Assembly: GCA_032718475.1 (NCBI GenBank)
Contig: JAUCBJ010000120.1
Location: 1-41,385 of the forward strand
Length of the DNA: 41,385 bases
Source: Nemertoderma westbladi
Lineage: Eukaryota > Xenacoelomorpha > Nemertodermatida > Nemertodermatidae
Direction of reading: 5' to 3'
Positions 1 to 11,261 of the stretch are shown here, in pieces. The notes under the pieces are model-generated. The model saw only the letters and a list, made by a program, of their open reading frames with translations. It searched no databases and was not told the origin of the DNA. Every line of letters begins with the position of its first letter. The stretch's first letter is position 1. Made by a program: the position numbers and the translations under genes.

Positions 1-233
1 TCTATCAGTCCGTTACTTTATTTCATAAAACACACCAATTATTTATTCATATAAACTGCCCCATTTACTAACATTGCGCTACTTTGCTTCCACTAAGCAG
101 CAGTAAGTATTTAATGTTTATTAGGTTGCGTTTTATATTGTTTAAGTATGGCGTGTTAGTGTCGTTATATTCATTCGCAGAATATTGTATTTTAGTTTGT
201 ATTCAATTTCAATTTCGTGTTCGGTTACCTAAA
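1..233 (+). promoter_or_regulatory. 5' flank and 5' UTR of fibrinogen-related gene, copy A
   Basis: This stretch precedes the ATG of the first fibrinogen-related gene. It aligns without gaps to 41099-41331, which precedes the second copy, with only a handful of substitutions. Conservation over the whole non-coding flank shows the duplication unit includes promoter and leader. I see no textbook TATA box at a fixed distance, so the transcription start is not assigned. The duplication may extend left of the window. Confidence 0.55.
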
Positions 234-1526
234 ATGTTCAAGGAATCTCTTCTACTTTTAACTCTTGCAGCTCTTTTAGCTGTGGATTGTTTGGGAGAGA
301 GCCATGGGAACTTAACCGAATTGGTTGAAAGAGACATTGTAAGTTTGTTATTTAATGTAGAATCAATGTGTTTGTAGGGCCACTGAAGTTCTAACTACAC
401 TTACAACTAACTTTTGCTGTTAAGTTTTAAACCTGCTAATCGCGTTCTACTGTAAGTTCGATTGGTGCAAATCAAGATTCCGTTTGGCTGTTTGCACATT
501 TGACTTCTGTAACCTCTCTTTGTCTCAAATCCTCTCTGACATCCGTATCCCATCTATAAAGTTACACTGTTCAAACTACATAGTTCATTAAATTACACGA
601 TAATAATAATAATAATATAAAAGTCACTTTTTCGAAATAATTTAGTTTCCTCCGCTGAAGCCATTCAACTTATTCCACCAAAGATAAATGAGTATGTATA
701 CCTACCTAACTACAACCAAAAGACCCCCACTTGCTCCACCAAAGCCTTTGTTAAATAATTGTTTCACTTACTACCTTTGCTAAATTGCTTCGTATTTTTA
801 TCTAATTATCATGAAAACCAAAATATTTTCGAATGAATATATAAATAATCTCAAGTTACGCAATAATTATTGTTTTAGGATAATGACCAAGAAGAAGTAG
901 CTCTGGCTGCCGCCCAAACCGGCCAAAATATGTTAAACAAAAGAAAAGGCAATCCGGTTCATGTTCAGGGCTGGGAGAAGATTCAACAAAGAGTTGATGG
1001 ATCTGTTGACTTCTATCGAAACTGGGTTGAATATGTTGAAGGATTTGGCGACCCGAATACCAATTTTTGGTTGGGGTTGGAGAAGATACACAAGCTGAGT
1101 TACGGCGGGGTGAAGTTGAGGGTCGATTTGTGGTTCACTGGATGGGGGTTTGCTTATCCCAATGATAATGTTGGTAGCAATTATGAAAAAAGGTATTACA
1201 ACAACGAACACAAATACGCCGAATACAACAACTTCTCTATCGGATCAGCTGCAACTAATTACACCCTAAAAGGATCCGGTTACCATGGTACTGCTGGTGA
1301 CTCATTGGAGTGTTCCATCGGTCAGCAATTCTCTACCATTGACCGCGATAATGACGGGTGGGACTGGAGGAATTGCGTCGAAACTCTTACTGGAGCGTGG
1401 TGGCACTACACGTACTGCACGGCGACTAACTTGAATGGAGTATATGGTGTGTATGGACCTCGATGGAGAAATTTTACTGCATATGAGAGTACGGCTTCTC
1501 GAGTTGAAATGAAGATTTGGATTTAG
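234..1526 (+). CDS. Secreted fibrinogen-related (FReD) protein, two exons
   Basis: Exon 1 is 234-338: an ATG followed by a hydrophobic signal peptide of about 20 residues, ending at donor ATT|GTAAGT. Exon 2 is 879-1526, after the pyrimidine-rich acceptor TTTTAG at 873-878. Both junctions are phase 0, giving 250 residues. Exon 2 carries the body of a fibrinogen C-terminal domain: the W..IQQRVDGSVDFYRNW block, then FWLGLEKIH, then a calcium-site-like DRDND, then a Cys-GAWW-Cys-NLNG block, and it ends in EMKIWI. Such proteins are secreted lectin-like recognition or adhesion molecules (ficolin/FREP group). Odd points: the usual first part of the domain with its first cysteine is missing before the IQQRVDG block, and residues GWDWR are inserted after the DRDND loop. 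It heads a tandem array, with the next copy at 41332. Family assignment is firm; the ligand is unknown. Confidence 0.85.
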
Positions 1527-2108
1527 TAAAACTGTAAGTTTTATATAAAATTACTAAATAATTACAATGGAGTAGCGTTGGAAACTAATTAATAAACAAT
1601 AAGACATGATATCTATGGGAAAAGTTCCGGATTAATAATTCTGTAGTTCCTGAATAAATATGTCAACGTTTTCTTTTACTTTAAAATTATTTACTTTAAC
1701 TTTTTTTATTTTGCAGTTTGAATTCCCAATGAGTTGTAGAGAGAGATACTGTACCTTGGTCTACAGTTCTATATGATTCATTAAACACAACTGCTATATG
1801 TTACCACTTTATATGTTATACGGTTACGGGTTTATGTTTGGTTAATATTTAAAATATAAATTAATAAATGATAGTTGCAATGACTTAACTTTATTTACTT
1901 GACTTGATGTTGTAGAGCGGGGCCCGGTTGCATAAATCAACCTTAGCTAAGGCGCTGGTTCAACCCCCGGTGACGTACTTCCTCGTTTTTCCCATTTCTT
2001 GAACAAAACAATAAAAATAATACTACATCATTAATTACAGTTGCATTAACAGCTCAACTCCAATCCATTTATTTAATAACACCGGGAATAACACAGGGAC
2101 AATACTCG
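1527..2108 (+). other. 3' flank of fibrinogen-related gene
   Basis: No coding signal is seen. AATAAA-type polyadenylation signals occur near 1591 and 1654, soon after the stop codon, and are plausible ends for the transcript. Around 1919-1985 there is a GC-richer patch containing GGGCCCGGTTGCATAAA, a motif of the kind found at the ends of small DNA elements, but I found no partner end. Confidence 0.4.
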
Positions 2109-2121
2109 AGCTGAATGTCAA

Positions 2122-2208
2122 CTGAGTTGTGGTGGTGCAATTTTGTCGATAAGCCGGCACAGCATTCTTAAAAATGCAGCTGCAATGCAGCATGCCGATC
2201 CTAGTTGT
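2122..2208 (+). mobile_element. 5'-truncated LINE 3' end with 13-bp target duplication
   Basis: These 87 bp match the last coding codons and 3' tail of the intact LINE at 17370-21128, including the GCAGCTGCAATGCAGCATGC segment. The copy is flanked by a perfect direct repeat, AGCTGAATGTCAA, at 2109-2121 and 2209-2221. That is the mark of target-primed reverse transcription followed by severe 5' truncation. Confidence 0.9.
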
Positions 2209-2633
2209 AGCTGAATGTCAATATATTGGACATATTCAGCTTTATGTACCTTTTCTGAGGAATTGGTTCAACAGAATGGCTTGAATTTTTTATGGGTATT
2301 AATGTAGCGTGTGTCTCAAACATGAAACCAAAAAAATAAAGAAAGTCATTTTAGCCACCAGAAATTTTCAAAATGAAAAATGCCATTTTTAATAATTGAA
2401 AACACATATTTTCAACGTTTTTTTGTGATGTACCTTTTACAAATTCTAACCGACATGTCTAAATTGTGGTTCCTGCTATAAAGGACTAGTAGAATAACAT
2501 ATGCTGAAAATTTCACGCAATTTGGTCCACTGGTTCCAGAGAAACGGGTACATGAGTGAAAAATAAAAACGAAAAATAAGATTCTGAGGTAAAAATATTT
2601 CAAATCTTCCAGATTCAGTATTGACCTGCAATC

Positions 2634-2680
2634 ACCCCTACCTTCGGGAAGCAGCTATCGAAAGAGGAGCCTTAGGGTCG
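2634..2680. repeat. Short dispersed repeat shared with 38987-39031
   Basis: The segment reading ACCTTCGGGAAGCAGCTATC and onward to TTAGGG recurs at 38987-39031 in the same orientation with few changes. The sequence on either side differs between the two places, so this is a mobile fragment or a conserved piece of a longer decayed repeat. Family unknown. The surrounding 2222-2910 interval is otherwise AT-rich and shows no gene. Confidence 0.5.
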
Positions 2681-2914
2681 CTTCCGGTTTCCGCTTCTAT
2701 CACAGAGTAGGAAGTATTATATCATTTAAAACTAACAGATAACCATTCTTTTTAATTTAATTATTTTTTGCTTGAAATTATATTTTAATGGTGAATTTGT
2801 AGGATAAAACAATTTTCATTACTTTCTATATCATTAAGAATTATTGTATTGATCGAAATATGAAACTAACTGCAAAAACCCATTCCCAGGCCTTTGTCGT
2901 TGTAGTTAAATAAG

Positions 2915-3140
2915 TTACATTGAATTCCCATCACTGCAGAGGTTGTGGGTTCAAACCCGGCATGTGGACCAGGACGAATCTCTGCTTCGCATCATTAAAT
3001 TGTAGCAAAATTAGTACTGGACGGCTCTTGTGTTTACTTCGCCAGCAGAGCTCACTGAATCATAATCTGCGTTCACGGAGGGTGGTTGATACAGGTGGTA
3101 ACAGGGCTAACTGCCGAAGAAAATTTACTTTAATTTAATT
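2915..3140 (+). mobile_element. tRNA-derived SINE, copy 1 (5' truncated)
   Basis: A Pol III B-box-like GGTTCAAACC lies at 2948-2957, in a tRNA-like TGTGGGTTCAAACCC context. The body shares CATTGAATTC, the ATCTCTGC.TCGCATC segment and the terminal GCCGAAGAAAATTTACTTT with 40762-41038, which is more complete and has an A box. The A box is lost or degenerate here. Two copies with the same 3' end define a SINE family. Confidence 0.7.
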
Positions 3141-4399
3141 CACAATATATATGAATTGTTTGGAATTTAGCAAAATATTCAATAATGTTAATCTCATCAA
3201 CAAACTAAAAACCCAACCATTGACTAAACACTTCTATAGCTGAAATAAATAGTTGGTGGGGCGAGCCACGAAGTAAGTGAGTATAATGTAGTATATGGTT
3301 ACCACTATTTCAACCTGTCGTTCTGTTGGTTGGTAGGTATGTCTATCACCAATGTTTGAAGGCTAATAATAACTGTCAATCTTTGGTGAAAAAAACCAAA
3401 CTTTTTAAACATGTATGTATATTGTATGTATATGGCAATGGCGGTAGTCTGCCCAGAGACTGAAATAATATGCGTGGGGGGCAGTTCTAAAGACCAGTCT
3501 GCCGCTAGATGGCTTCTTGTCAGTCAATTGTTGATGTGTTTGTTCCCATATGATAATCTCACTTATTTCGCCCTGCGCAAGTAAAATAAATCGATGCGGC
3601 AGTTATTATTGAATATTCGATGAAGGAAAAGTTTGATTCTGAATCTAAATCTTTTTTTATTATTTGTTCACTCACCAAAGCTGTCACAAAAATAAAATAA
3701 TTATGAATTATATAATATTACATGATATAATATATTAATAATTATATTATCAAGGTTAAAACATGGAATACCAATATTCAGATTACATATACCACATTAT
3801 AAAATAATATATTTAACAGTTTGAGTTTAGTTTAAATATAATTATTATTGGAAATAAATATTTATTACCGAACGTTTGTTTGATTTATTTCTGTTTTTTT
3901 TTTACTTTAATATTTTACTAATTTTTTTTATCCATAGAATTGTTAAGTATTTTTGTTCTTAAACAATGTTAGCTTTAACTGATATGCCTAGATATTGATT
4001 TAGTATTTTTCTTACTATTGTAAGATCTGGATATAGAGATAATTTTCTTAGGAATATTTTCGTTTGATTGTTAGTTCTATTGGGTGAGTGTTGTGTTGTA
4101 TTTGGTTTGTGTTTGGTTAGGCAAGTATGAGGTTTGGTTAGCATTCAACCTAACCCATCACAAACCTAAAGTAGGCCTAGATATCAAATTTATTGCTCGC
4201 TAGATAGTGGTATTTCTGATAAAAAATAACACTCAAAAATAATAGTTAATGTAACTGAAAGTCATACGAAAATCATATTCAATAAAAAGTAAAAGGATAA
4301 AAGAGCCAGACACATATCTGAAATAAAACTGACATAAAACCGAATGCGTGAAAATTATTGCGTATAAAATATGGTTGATGTTCTCTCTAATACAGTACT
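3141..4399. other. AT-rich intergenic stretch with a dispersed repeat
   Basis: No gene is supported. At 3256-3345 there is a copy of a repeat beginning GTGGGGCGAGCCACGAAGTA, also present at 11443 (+) and, inverted, at 16409-16475. From about 3600 to 4200 the sequence is A+T-rich with short ORFs of no recognisable content. Confidence 0.4.
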
Positions 4400-4438
4400 G
4401 GTACCGGTACCGGTACCGGTACCAGTACCGGTACCGGT
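4400..4438. repeat. Self-complementary (GGTACC)n microsatellite
   Basis: Tandem GGTACC hexamers, about six units with one A substitution. The unit is its own reverse complement, so either strand can fold into a hairpin. Confidence 0.85.
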
Positions 4439-4675
4439 AACCTACAGTAGAAACTGAATCTGTGCTCAGCAGCTGTTTACCCCTACATTTTATCAATAAT
4501 AACAATGTTAAACATTTATGCGGTGCGAATATAAAATCCCTAAATATACTGTTTGAGGTGATAACAATAATATTAAACAAAACATCCTAACAAATTGAAA
4601 GAAATTTACTTATGTTTAAACGAAAAAAAAAACGTAACACCTTCACAAGATATCATATAAAAAGCAGAAATGGGG

Positions 4676-4696
4676 GTGGGGGGGGGGGAGGGTGGG
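4676..4696. repeat. G-rich homopolymer tract
   Basis: A run dominated by G on the plus strand, in AT-rich spacer. No gene nearby is affected. Length in the assembly may be unreliable. Confidence 0.6.
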
Positions 4697-4862
4697 TGGT
4701 TATTAATTAGTATAAACAAAACGATACCAAATACCACGCTAGAAAGAAAATCGATAGAAATATAAGCTAATTATACATACTGTAATACAGTATTATGGTA
4801 CACACTAACCATAAAAATTTTCCAAAAACAATAACCACCCACGCCCTCCCTGTAATTTAAAA

Positions 4863-5037
4863 AGAGACTGGGTTGCTAAGAGACTGGGTTGCTAAGAGAC
4901 TGGGTTGCTAAGAGACTGGGTTGCTAAGAGACTGGGTTGCTAAGAGACTGGGTTGCTAAGAGACTGGGTTGCTAAGAGACTGGGTTGCTAAGAGACTGGG
5001 TTGCTAAGAGACTGGGTTGCTAAGAGACTGGGTTGCT
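4863..5037. repeat. 16-bp minisatellite, 11 nearly perfect units
   Basis: The unit AGAGACTGGGTTGCTA repeats 11 times with almost no divergence. Perfect homogeneity implies recent expansion. It lies just beyond the 3' end of the SLC5-like gene. Confidence 0.95.
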
Positions 5038-5196
5038 TAAGATATCTTAACAAAGGTGTAAATATTTATGATAAAATTAAAGATTTTAATGCCTTTTTCC
5101 GTAAAATATTATTACATTTAAGAACACAAGCTGAATTCTATACAATCCAAAAGTATTAATTGCATTGCTAAGCTAAGGAATCTGTTATTCCAGAAT

Positions 5197-6459
5197 CTAC
5201 ATATCAATCTTTAAATTCTTCATCACAGTTTCATCTTTAGGGATATCGTATGAATTCTGATGGCAACATTTTCTGCACCCGATGTTCAACATCAAACGGT
5301 ACTTGAAAGGCAAACAGCAGCATAACTTGTCAACTACAGGGAATATTAAATCGGAATCAACAGATGTCTGCAGTCCCGTAGCGGCACTTACACAGAGGCC
5401 GACGATAAGGGTCACACAGACACCAATAGCGGAGTACCACATGTAGGATAGACTGTAGAGCGTAGTCGCTATGGTGGGTAGGTCGGTCGCGGTGCTGTTA
5501 GCTACCTCCAACACCATGGTTAGGTTGGCATGGCAATTTTCTATTGAGAGAGGGGGCTTATCCATCGGGGGTTTGTATATCTGAGCCCCAATCCCTATCC
5601 ACAGACAGATGAGGAGACCAGACAGCAGACCAGAGACTGCACCTTTCTGGTTGGCACAAGGGAAGAAAATCCCAAGAGAGAAAATCCCAAGTAATGGACC
5701 TCCTATAATCCCAAAGAGAGCGAGAGCAGCTTGCAGTACAGGACCAAGAACGGATGCAAGGAAAGCCATAGCAACTGTGAGAAATCCAAAACCAAGAGCA
5801 AGACCCTTAGTTATGAGTGCCGCCCTAGATTCCTTTAGATCAGAACTAAGTTTAGGCTTGATAATATCCTGGAAGGTTATCGCAGCGAGGGAATTCAAAC
5901 CAGAACTGAGGGTACTGAGAGCTCCTGAGAATATACAGGAGACAAATAGACCTGGGACGCCTGGGTAATCACCTAGGGCATCCATAACATAGTACGGGAG
6001 CACTTGGTCATCAGCAAGAATTAGCTCGACCGTTTTAGGGTCACACTTTGCGTAAGCTGCGTAGACTACCAATCCACACATACAGGTGAGGATTAGCAAG
6101 GCAATGAGACCCGGTATGTTCATGAGAATGGCATACTTTGCCTGGCGTTTTCCAGGAACCGAGAGATAGCGTTGTACCTGGGTCTGGTTGACTCCATAGA
6201 TAGACAGCCATGTGAAGGTCCCGCCGATTGCCAGACTCCAGAAGGTATGACGCGTTCGAGGATCCATGTTCATGTTAAAGAACTCGATTCGCTCGCCTAA
6301 TTCTCCAATGTGCCAGATGTTTGAAAAACCTCCCATATCAATAGAACCCTTAATGATTACTGTTATGATACCAGTAAACATAAGAACACACTGGATCACA
6401 TCAGTCCCAACAACTGCCTTTAGCCCTCCAATCGTTGTGTAGAAAGTGCAGACAAAGCC
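5197..6459 (-). CDS. SLC5-type sodium-coupled solute transporter, large 3' exon (partial)
   Basis: On the minus strand this exon starts after acceptor TTGGATTAG at 6460-6468 and reads 420 residues to a stop at 5197. It opens with the CTFYTTIGGLKAVVGTD block of SLC5 transporters. It also contains FSGALSTLSSGLNSLAAITF, the sodium-site helix region, GGPLLGIFSLGIFFPCANQK, several further membrane helices and a Cys-rich cytoplasmic tail. The pattern is closest to the monocarboxylate/multivitamin branch (SLC5A8, A12, A5, A6-like) in the plasma membrane. Full family length is about 600 residues, so roughly 190 N-terminal residues are missing. I found no such exons upstream before the next minus-strand gene at 11.1 kb, which is filled with repeats. 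Either they lie far away or this is a 5'-truncated gene. The frame is clean. Confidence 0.85.
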   Translation of the reverse strand, partial: GFVCTFYTTIGGLKAVVGTDVIQCVLMFTGIITVIIKGSIDMGGFSNIWHIGELGERIEFFNMNMDPRTRHTFWSLAIGGTFTWLSIYGVNQTQVQRYLSVPGKRQAKYAILMNIPGLIALLILTCMCGLVVYAAYAKCDPKTVELILADDQVLPYYVMDALGDYPGVPGLFVSCIFSGALSTLSSGLNSLAAITFQDIIKPKLSSDLKESRAALITKGLALGFGFLTVAMAFLASVLGPVLQAALALFGIIGGPLLGIFSLGIFFPCANQKGAVSGLLSGLLICLWIGIGAQIYKPPMDKPPLSIENCHANLTMVLEVANSTATDLPTIATTLYSLSYMWYSAIGVCVTLIVGLCVSAATGLQTSVDSDLIFPVVDKLCCCLPFKYRLMLNIGCRKCCHQNSYDIPKDETVMKNLKIDM

Positions 6460-8137
6460 CTAATCCAACCAACATCTAGGGGCTCCCCAACGTGATACCG
6501 TCAGGAGCGGGTGTGTGATTATATTATTTCGTATATTTTATATTTTTATATTTATGTATGCATTATTATGTAATTTTATTATAATCGTTTTCTTTAATTT
6601 TATTTAGTAGAATGTTATTTTAGCGATTATTTGGTAGATTAGTGCAATATATTAGTGTTTATTACTTAATTACTTATATATTATATATTTAGTGCGACGG
6701 CGAGAAATAATTCTTTTTCTCTTTCCTTACTGTCCTTATTACAGTATAAATACGTGACTACAGTAAGATGAAATATCCGTACTTATTAAAGTACAATAAA
6801 GCTCCTACTATATTTAAGTATTATTGGTAGGCAGAGTATTAGGAATGCAAAGTTCAGATCCTCGTGTCTCGGCTAAACCAAGCTCTGGGTAGACCTTGGA
6901 AACGACTTGCCTCTTCACACTGACATTGCTTCGTGCGATATTGCTCTCATACCGTATATTAAATAATACATATAGTAGCGTGATGTCCCTTTAACAGTAG
7001 CGTAAAACGCAAAATAAATCTGTTAAATCCTTTGACCATCTGCAATTCTAGTCGATTAAGATATCGCGGCACCCACTGATATACTTGAAAGACAAAATTT
7101 AGAATCAGTGGTTAATGTCCCCAGACTTGTTCTGGAATAAACTGGTGCCCATCCTAAATATTAATTATTAATATTTATAAAATCTGTCAAATTTCAGATC
7201 CTTTAAAATTCTAGTCGATTAAGATATCGTAGCACTTACCGATACTCTTAAAATGACAAATCCCCAGAATCAAGGATCCCAGTCCCCAGACTTGTTCTGG
7301 AATAAAATTGTGTATATTTTAATATTAAATAATAAAATTTACGGGAATAAACTCTAATTCATTTATTTTAATGAATTTAATAAATTGTCATTTTGTACAA
7401 TTTACAACATTCCAGAAAATTCCATTAATTAATAGATCATGGGAGCGGAGATTCACCCTATTAAGTGTATTAGTGTGCGAGAATCTCCAATATACAGTCA
7501 ATAGCCGATAAAATTCATAAAATCATGTATAAAGAGGATATTGACAATTAAAGAATTACTATTAAATAGCATCCCAGATCTGTATGCATGAGAATTACCC
7601 TAATTCTACCGCTAGCTCTCCACAATGTCACCATAGCAACAACCACGCTAGAATTAGAAGTTGTAAAAGAACAATAGAAAGCTTCCCCCATTGAATAGCA
7701 TAGGGAATAAATAGCACACTGTTAGTATCCAAGGATACATAATAATAACGTGACATTCTGGAAGGCACTTGACTAACGGACAAATGACCCGAATGTGTGA
7801 TAGAATGTGTACAATTTGTGACAGTTACGTGGAATTTGTGCGTTTGTAGGTGAATGTTACTACTAAGGTGTGTTTACAGTAGCGAGTCGCAATTGTGAAA
7901 GTAGCCCTAACTCTGCCATAAGAACCTGAAGTAAATCTAAGCCTTTGGGACGGACAGTGGAGTGACTTGTGCCGGTTATCGTTGTCGTGGTGTAGCTACA
8001 TGTTGGCGAAAACACAGCGGCGACTGTACACCGGTGCTGAGAATCTCGCACTGTCCGGGGGCAGAGAGGGGTAGGCAGCGACGCCCGCTAGCCTAAATAT
8101 AAACTCATTATAGTATTAATAAACTCATATAGCAGAT
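6460..8137. other. Non-coding stretch with a 163-bp direct duplication and an LTR-like leader
   Basis: Segments 7045-7141 and 7208-7306 are related copies, both starting ATTCTAGTCGATTAAGATAT and ending with CAGACTTGTTCTGGAATAAA, at a period of 163 bp. TATAAATA at about 6745 and AATAAA at about 6795 could be promoter and polyadenylation signals of an old LTR. At 8003, TGGCGAAAACACAGCGGC has the TGG start expected of a tRNA primer-binding site and precedes the coding remnant at 8138. No paired LTR was found, so this is an inference. Confidence 0.35.
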
Positions 8138-9679
8138 ATGACTGAGTTGATAGAAGATGATCTTGGTATCAGGGAGCGATATACTCTACCTTTACAAGCG
8201 TTTGTTAATAGCTTGATACGCGGCGACGCTGGTCCAACTACTACGGAGGACGATGGTCGTTATATCGAACCGCCAATGTCCCAGGAGCAACTTACGCATG
8301 AGATGGACTATAGAAAATTCACCGCTCGCTATACGCATCGTAATGGTACGTATATGGACTTCTTAACTACTGGTCATCCTATCGACCTACACGATACGAA
8401 CGATATAGACACCGAAAGGGAAATGGTTTTATTTAAATATCATACAATATATACGATAAATATCATACGAAGCGAAACGATAAACTGAGACTCGAACACG
8501 AAAATTATATTCGAAACCGACTCGAAAGTGAAGATGTTGAAGAGCCGGATAAACGCAGCGACTTCAACGAATATCTGGAATTCTTGAGAGAAACATATCT
8601 CAATATTACCAGTCAACAGAATCTAGAAACTCGATATCCTCAAGGTATACATCATGACCGCATGGTAGAACTCAAACGGCTCTATTCCACTATGATGTAT
8701 CTTACCGCCGATCGACCGCTACCTGTTGCACCGGATAGCTTCGAACAGATGGAGGAATATTGTAAACGGGAGAAAGATCACTCACGTTTCCCCTACAAGA
8801 CGTGCGTCTTTGGTACTATTGCGATGAATGCCCTAGACCCAACCAACAAACGGAAAGACACAAACATCCACGGAGACGTTGCGCTGAACACGGTTTTACT
8901 CGCTATACTTGCGAGAGTTTCGAGCGAAATTTGTTTGATGTCTCACCTACGCTCGTTCGACTCAGACGATCCTTAAATAAACCAATGATCAGAGTTCCGG
9001 AATACTCGATCAGACCTCCTCATTCCCTAATGAGACCTCAGACTCTTGATCCTATTAGTATGACGGATCCTCCCGAGCTGTGCTCACTGTTCAAAGATCT
9101 AGTGTTACCCGAACAATTAGTCGGTGGCACCCCGGTTGTGGGCTTCCTAGATATTAGCCCATCCTACCTAGCCGGATTGGGACGCGGACATTTAATATCG
9201 CCGTTTAACCCTTACCATCGTCCCGGTTTAACACCGATACAACCTGTCACCGAAGTGGAGGAGAGCGTTGTACCAAACGCGTTAGACGCTATTCTACAAA
9301 AGATCAGAAAAGGAACCTACGCTTGTTCAGATAAACGTAAATTGCACTAGCAAGTCCAAGCGGTAAACAAAGTAACTTTATCTCAGTTCGATCGGGAAAT
9401 CCAGAATCTCTAAGAAGTTATCGAACTTGGACAACCCTATTCTCCGCGAGAATTTTTGGATGGACACATCCAACGACAAGCGGAGGAAAATCAGCTCGAG
9501 GAGAAGCATATCGAAATGGACGAGACACCGACCGTAACCCTAACCTTCTGATGCAATTGTATTGCACCCTTCGCCCAGGAGTTATAGCCCTCCTAGTAAA
9601 GTGGCTCGCCCCAAAGAGAAAAGGACTCTTACTAGCCTCAAAAAACTGCGTAAACGCCGTCCGCGCAAGAAAGACTAAC
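8138..9679 (+). pseudogene. Decayed coding element of unknown family, possibly Gag-like
   Basis: Coding signal runs continuously in three broken frames. Frame A is 8138-8488. Frame B is about 8463-8800, entered after a 23-bp duplication around AAATATCATAC. Frame C is from about 8802. Frame C holds a Cys/His cluster (C-x2-C, then H-x-H, C, H and C) that resembles a zinc-binding module. It then reaches a TAG at 9348 and a TAA near 9410, both where CAG/CAA would fit. Further frame change or stops lead to a very basic C-terminus (KKLRKRRPRKKD) ending at 9679, like a nucleic-acid-binding or nuclear-localisation tail. Base composition is richer in G+C than the flanks. The preceding primer-binding-like site hints at a retroelement Gag. 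No reverse transcriptase follows, and I do not recognise the family. Confidence 0.5.
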
Positions 9680-11123
9680 TGTTTAGAGTATTTTTATATT
9701 TTAGAAACTGTGATTTTTAATATTTTATAGAATTAAATCCCATTTTCTGGGAGCGGTGTGAAAGCTTTTGCGGATATAGCTAGTTATTTTCCCCGCAAAG
9801 TACTCTGTAGATGTTTTAACAGACACAAAAGGCCGTTTTCTTACTGTACCGGTGTTTTAATGGACAGAAAAAACCATTTTTCTGTATTCGTACTTTGAAG
9901 GACATAACTATCGATTTGATGTCGCAATAAGCCAAAATACTCTTGGTACAGTGTAGTTCCCATGACGACCTCCAACAGCTGATTTGGTGTACTCGTGGAA
10001 CTTTCTTTGTTCAGGCCCACTCTGTGTGTGCAATCACTCGACCAATCAGAGCGATTTTCACTTTATTACACAGAGGCCTCCGGGAAATCGCGCAATGCAT
10101 TATGCTTTATGTTTACCTTTTTTCCTGATGCCATGAACATCGGCTATGGAATTATTCTATGTTTCAGACTTTAGCAAAACATTAGAACGGCTTTGATTAC
10201 CAGAACGTATAACTGTTATCATAACACGACACGGCAAACTATCAAACTGTGCATGCCTTTCACCGCATTATTTTACTGCTATTTACTGTCGGTTATTAAT
10301 TGTATTGGTTGATGAATATTGTTATATTTGGATAATATCGATAAAGAATCATAAAACCCCCCATCTTCTTGATATACTGAAGGTAAGAGACAGGTTACAT
10401 ATAGCAATTGCGACTTACATTATATTGGTTTTAGAGTGAATCTAATGCTATTTCATAGGCACTACATGGGTCAATTGCTATTCCCTTTATATGTGACTAA
10501 AATTAGTAAAGGTCGGCAGATCAGTGTGCAGTATTGTGCAGTACCGGTAGTGTGCATGATTGTGACAGATAACAAAGCATCTCCTAAAGAATGCGCCTTA
10601 TACGTGAATCATAAACCATCCCGTTGTGTTTAGTGTAAGTCATAGCTCTGTTTACATATTTAGAGCGCCACGTCCTAAAGGAACTGTTAATATTTCCCGA
10701 AAGTGAATAATATTTGTCAGAGATTATATATTAACGATCAATCGAATAATACGGTAGGCTTACACCGCAATAACGTCAGAGCTTCCGAATCCAGTCTCCC
10801 GGGTATATCCAGCGGGTGAATGGTCGCGCATAGGCTGGCTTCGGCTAATGTAGTGTATCAAATACTCGTCATAGGCTAAAGTCGATTTACAAACTAAAAG
10901 ACACCTAAATAAACTGCCTAAGGTCTAAAAGCGCGAACACACCCAGCACCCACCCAAATGCATAATGAATATTTAAAACATATACACAAATCCACCCCTG
11001 TTATTTATGTAATACAAAACTATCTTTCTTTATATACCCATGATCACACCATTATAATTATACTATTTAATTAAATTTCGAAGTCTATACTATACAGTAC
11101 ATTATAATTTATATTATACTTAC
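9680..11123. other. Intergenic stretch, no gene seen
   Basis: Short ORFs here lack codon bias or motifs. Nothing repeated within the window was recognised apart from simple AT-rich runs near 11000-11110. Confidence 0.4.
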
Positions 11124-11223
11124 ATGTACTTAGATCCACCAGCGCGCCACGCAACTTGAACAAAATAATTCGTAATAGCCTTCTCCACCTCCGCGTCAAT
11201 ACCATAGTGTTCAGTGAGAGAAG
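11124..11223 (-). CDS. Candidate exon of the DUF4806-like gene
   Basis: On the minus strand the acceptor CTTCTAG is followed by 100 bp and a strong donor CAT|GTAAGT. One frame reads a block with GIDAEVEKAITNYFVQVAWR, resembling the C-terminal end of DUF4806 domains, where an E-V-E pair is followed by an amphipathic helix ending in A..R. It needs one base from the previous exon, so it is not the direct neighbour of the exon at 12731-13370, which ends in phase 0. A connecting exon is missing or unrecognised. Confidence 0.4.
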
Positions 11224-11261
11224 CTAGAAGATATTAAATTGAAATTTAATTTAAATTTGTA

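Noticed and set aside
1919-1985. Complete small DNA transposon with GGGCCCGGTTGCATAAA end
   Set aside because: No matching inverted end or target duplication found nearby.
4863-5037. CRISPR array
   Set aside because: Units are contiguous with no spacers, and the genome is animal.
5609-5968. Plus-strand ORF in the SLC5 exon
   Set aside because: Shadow of the minus-strand transporter.
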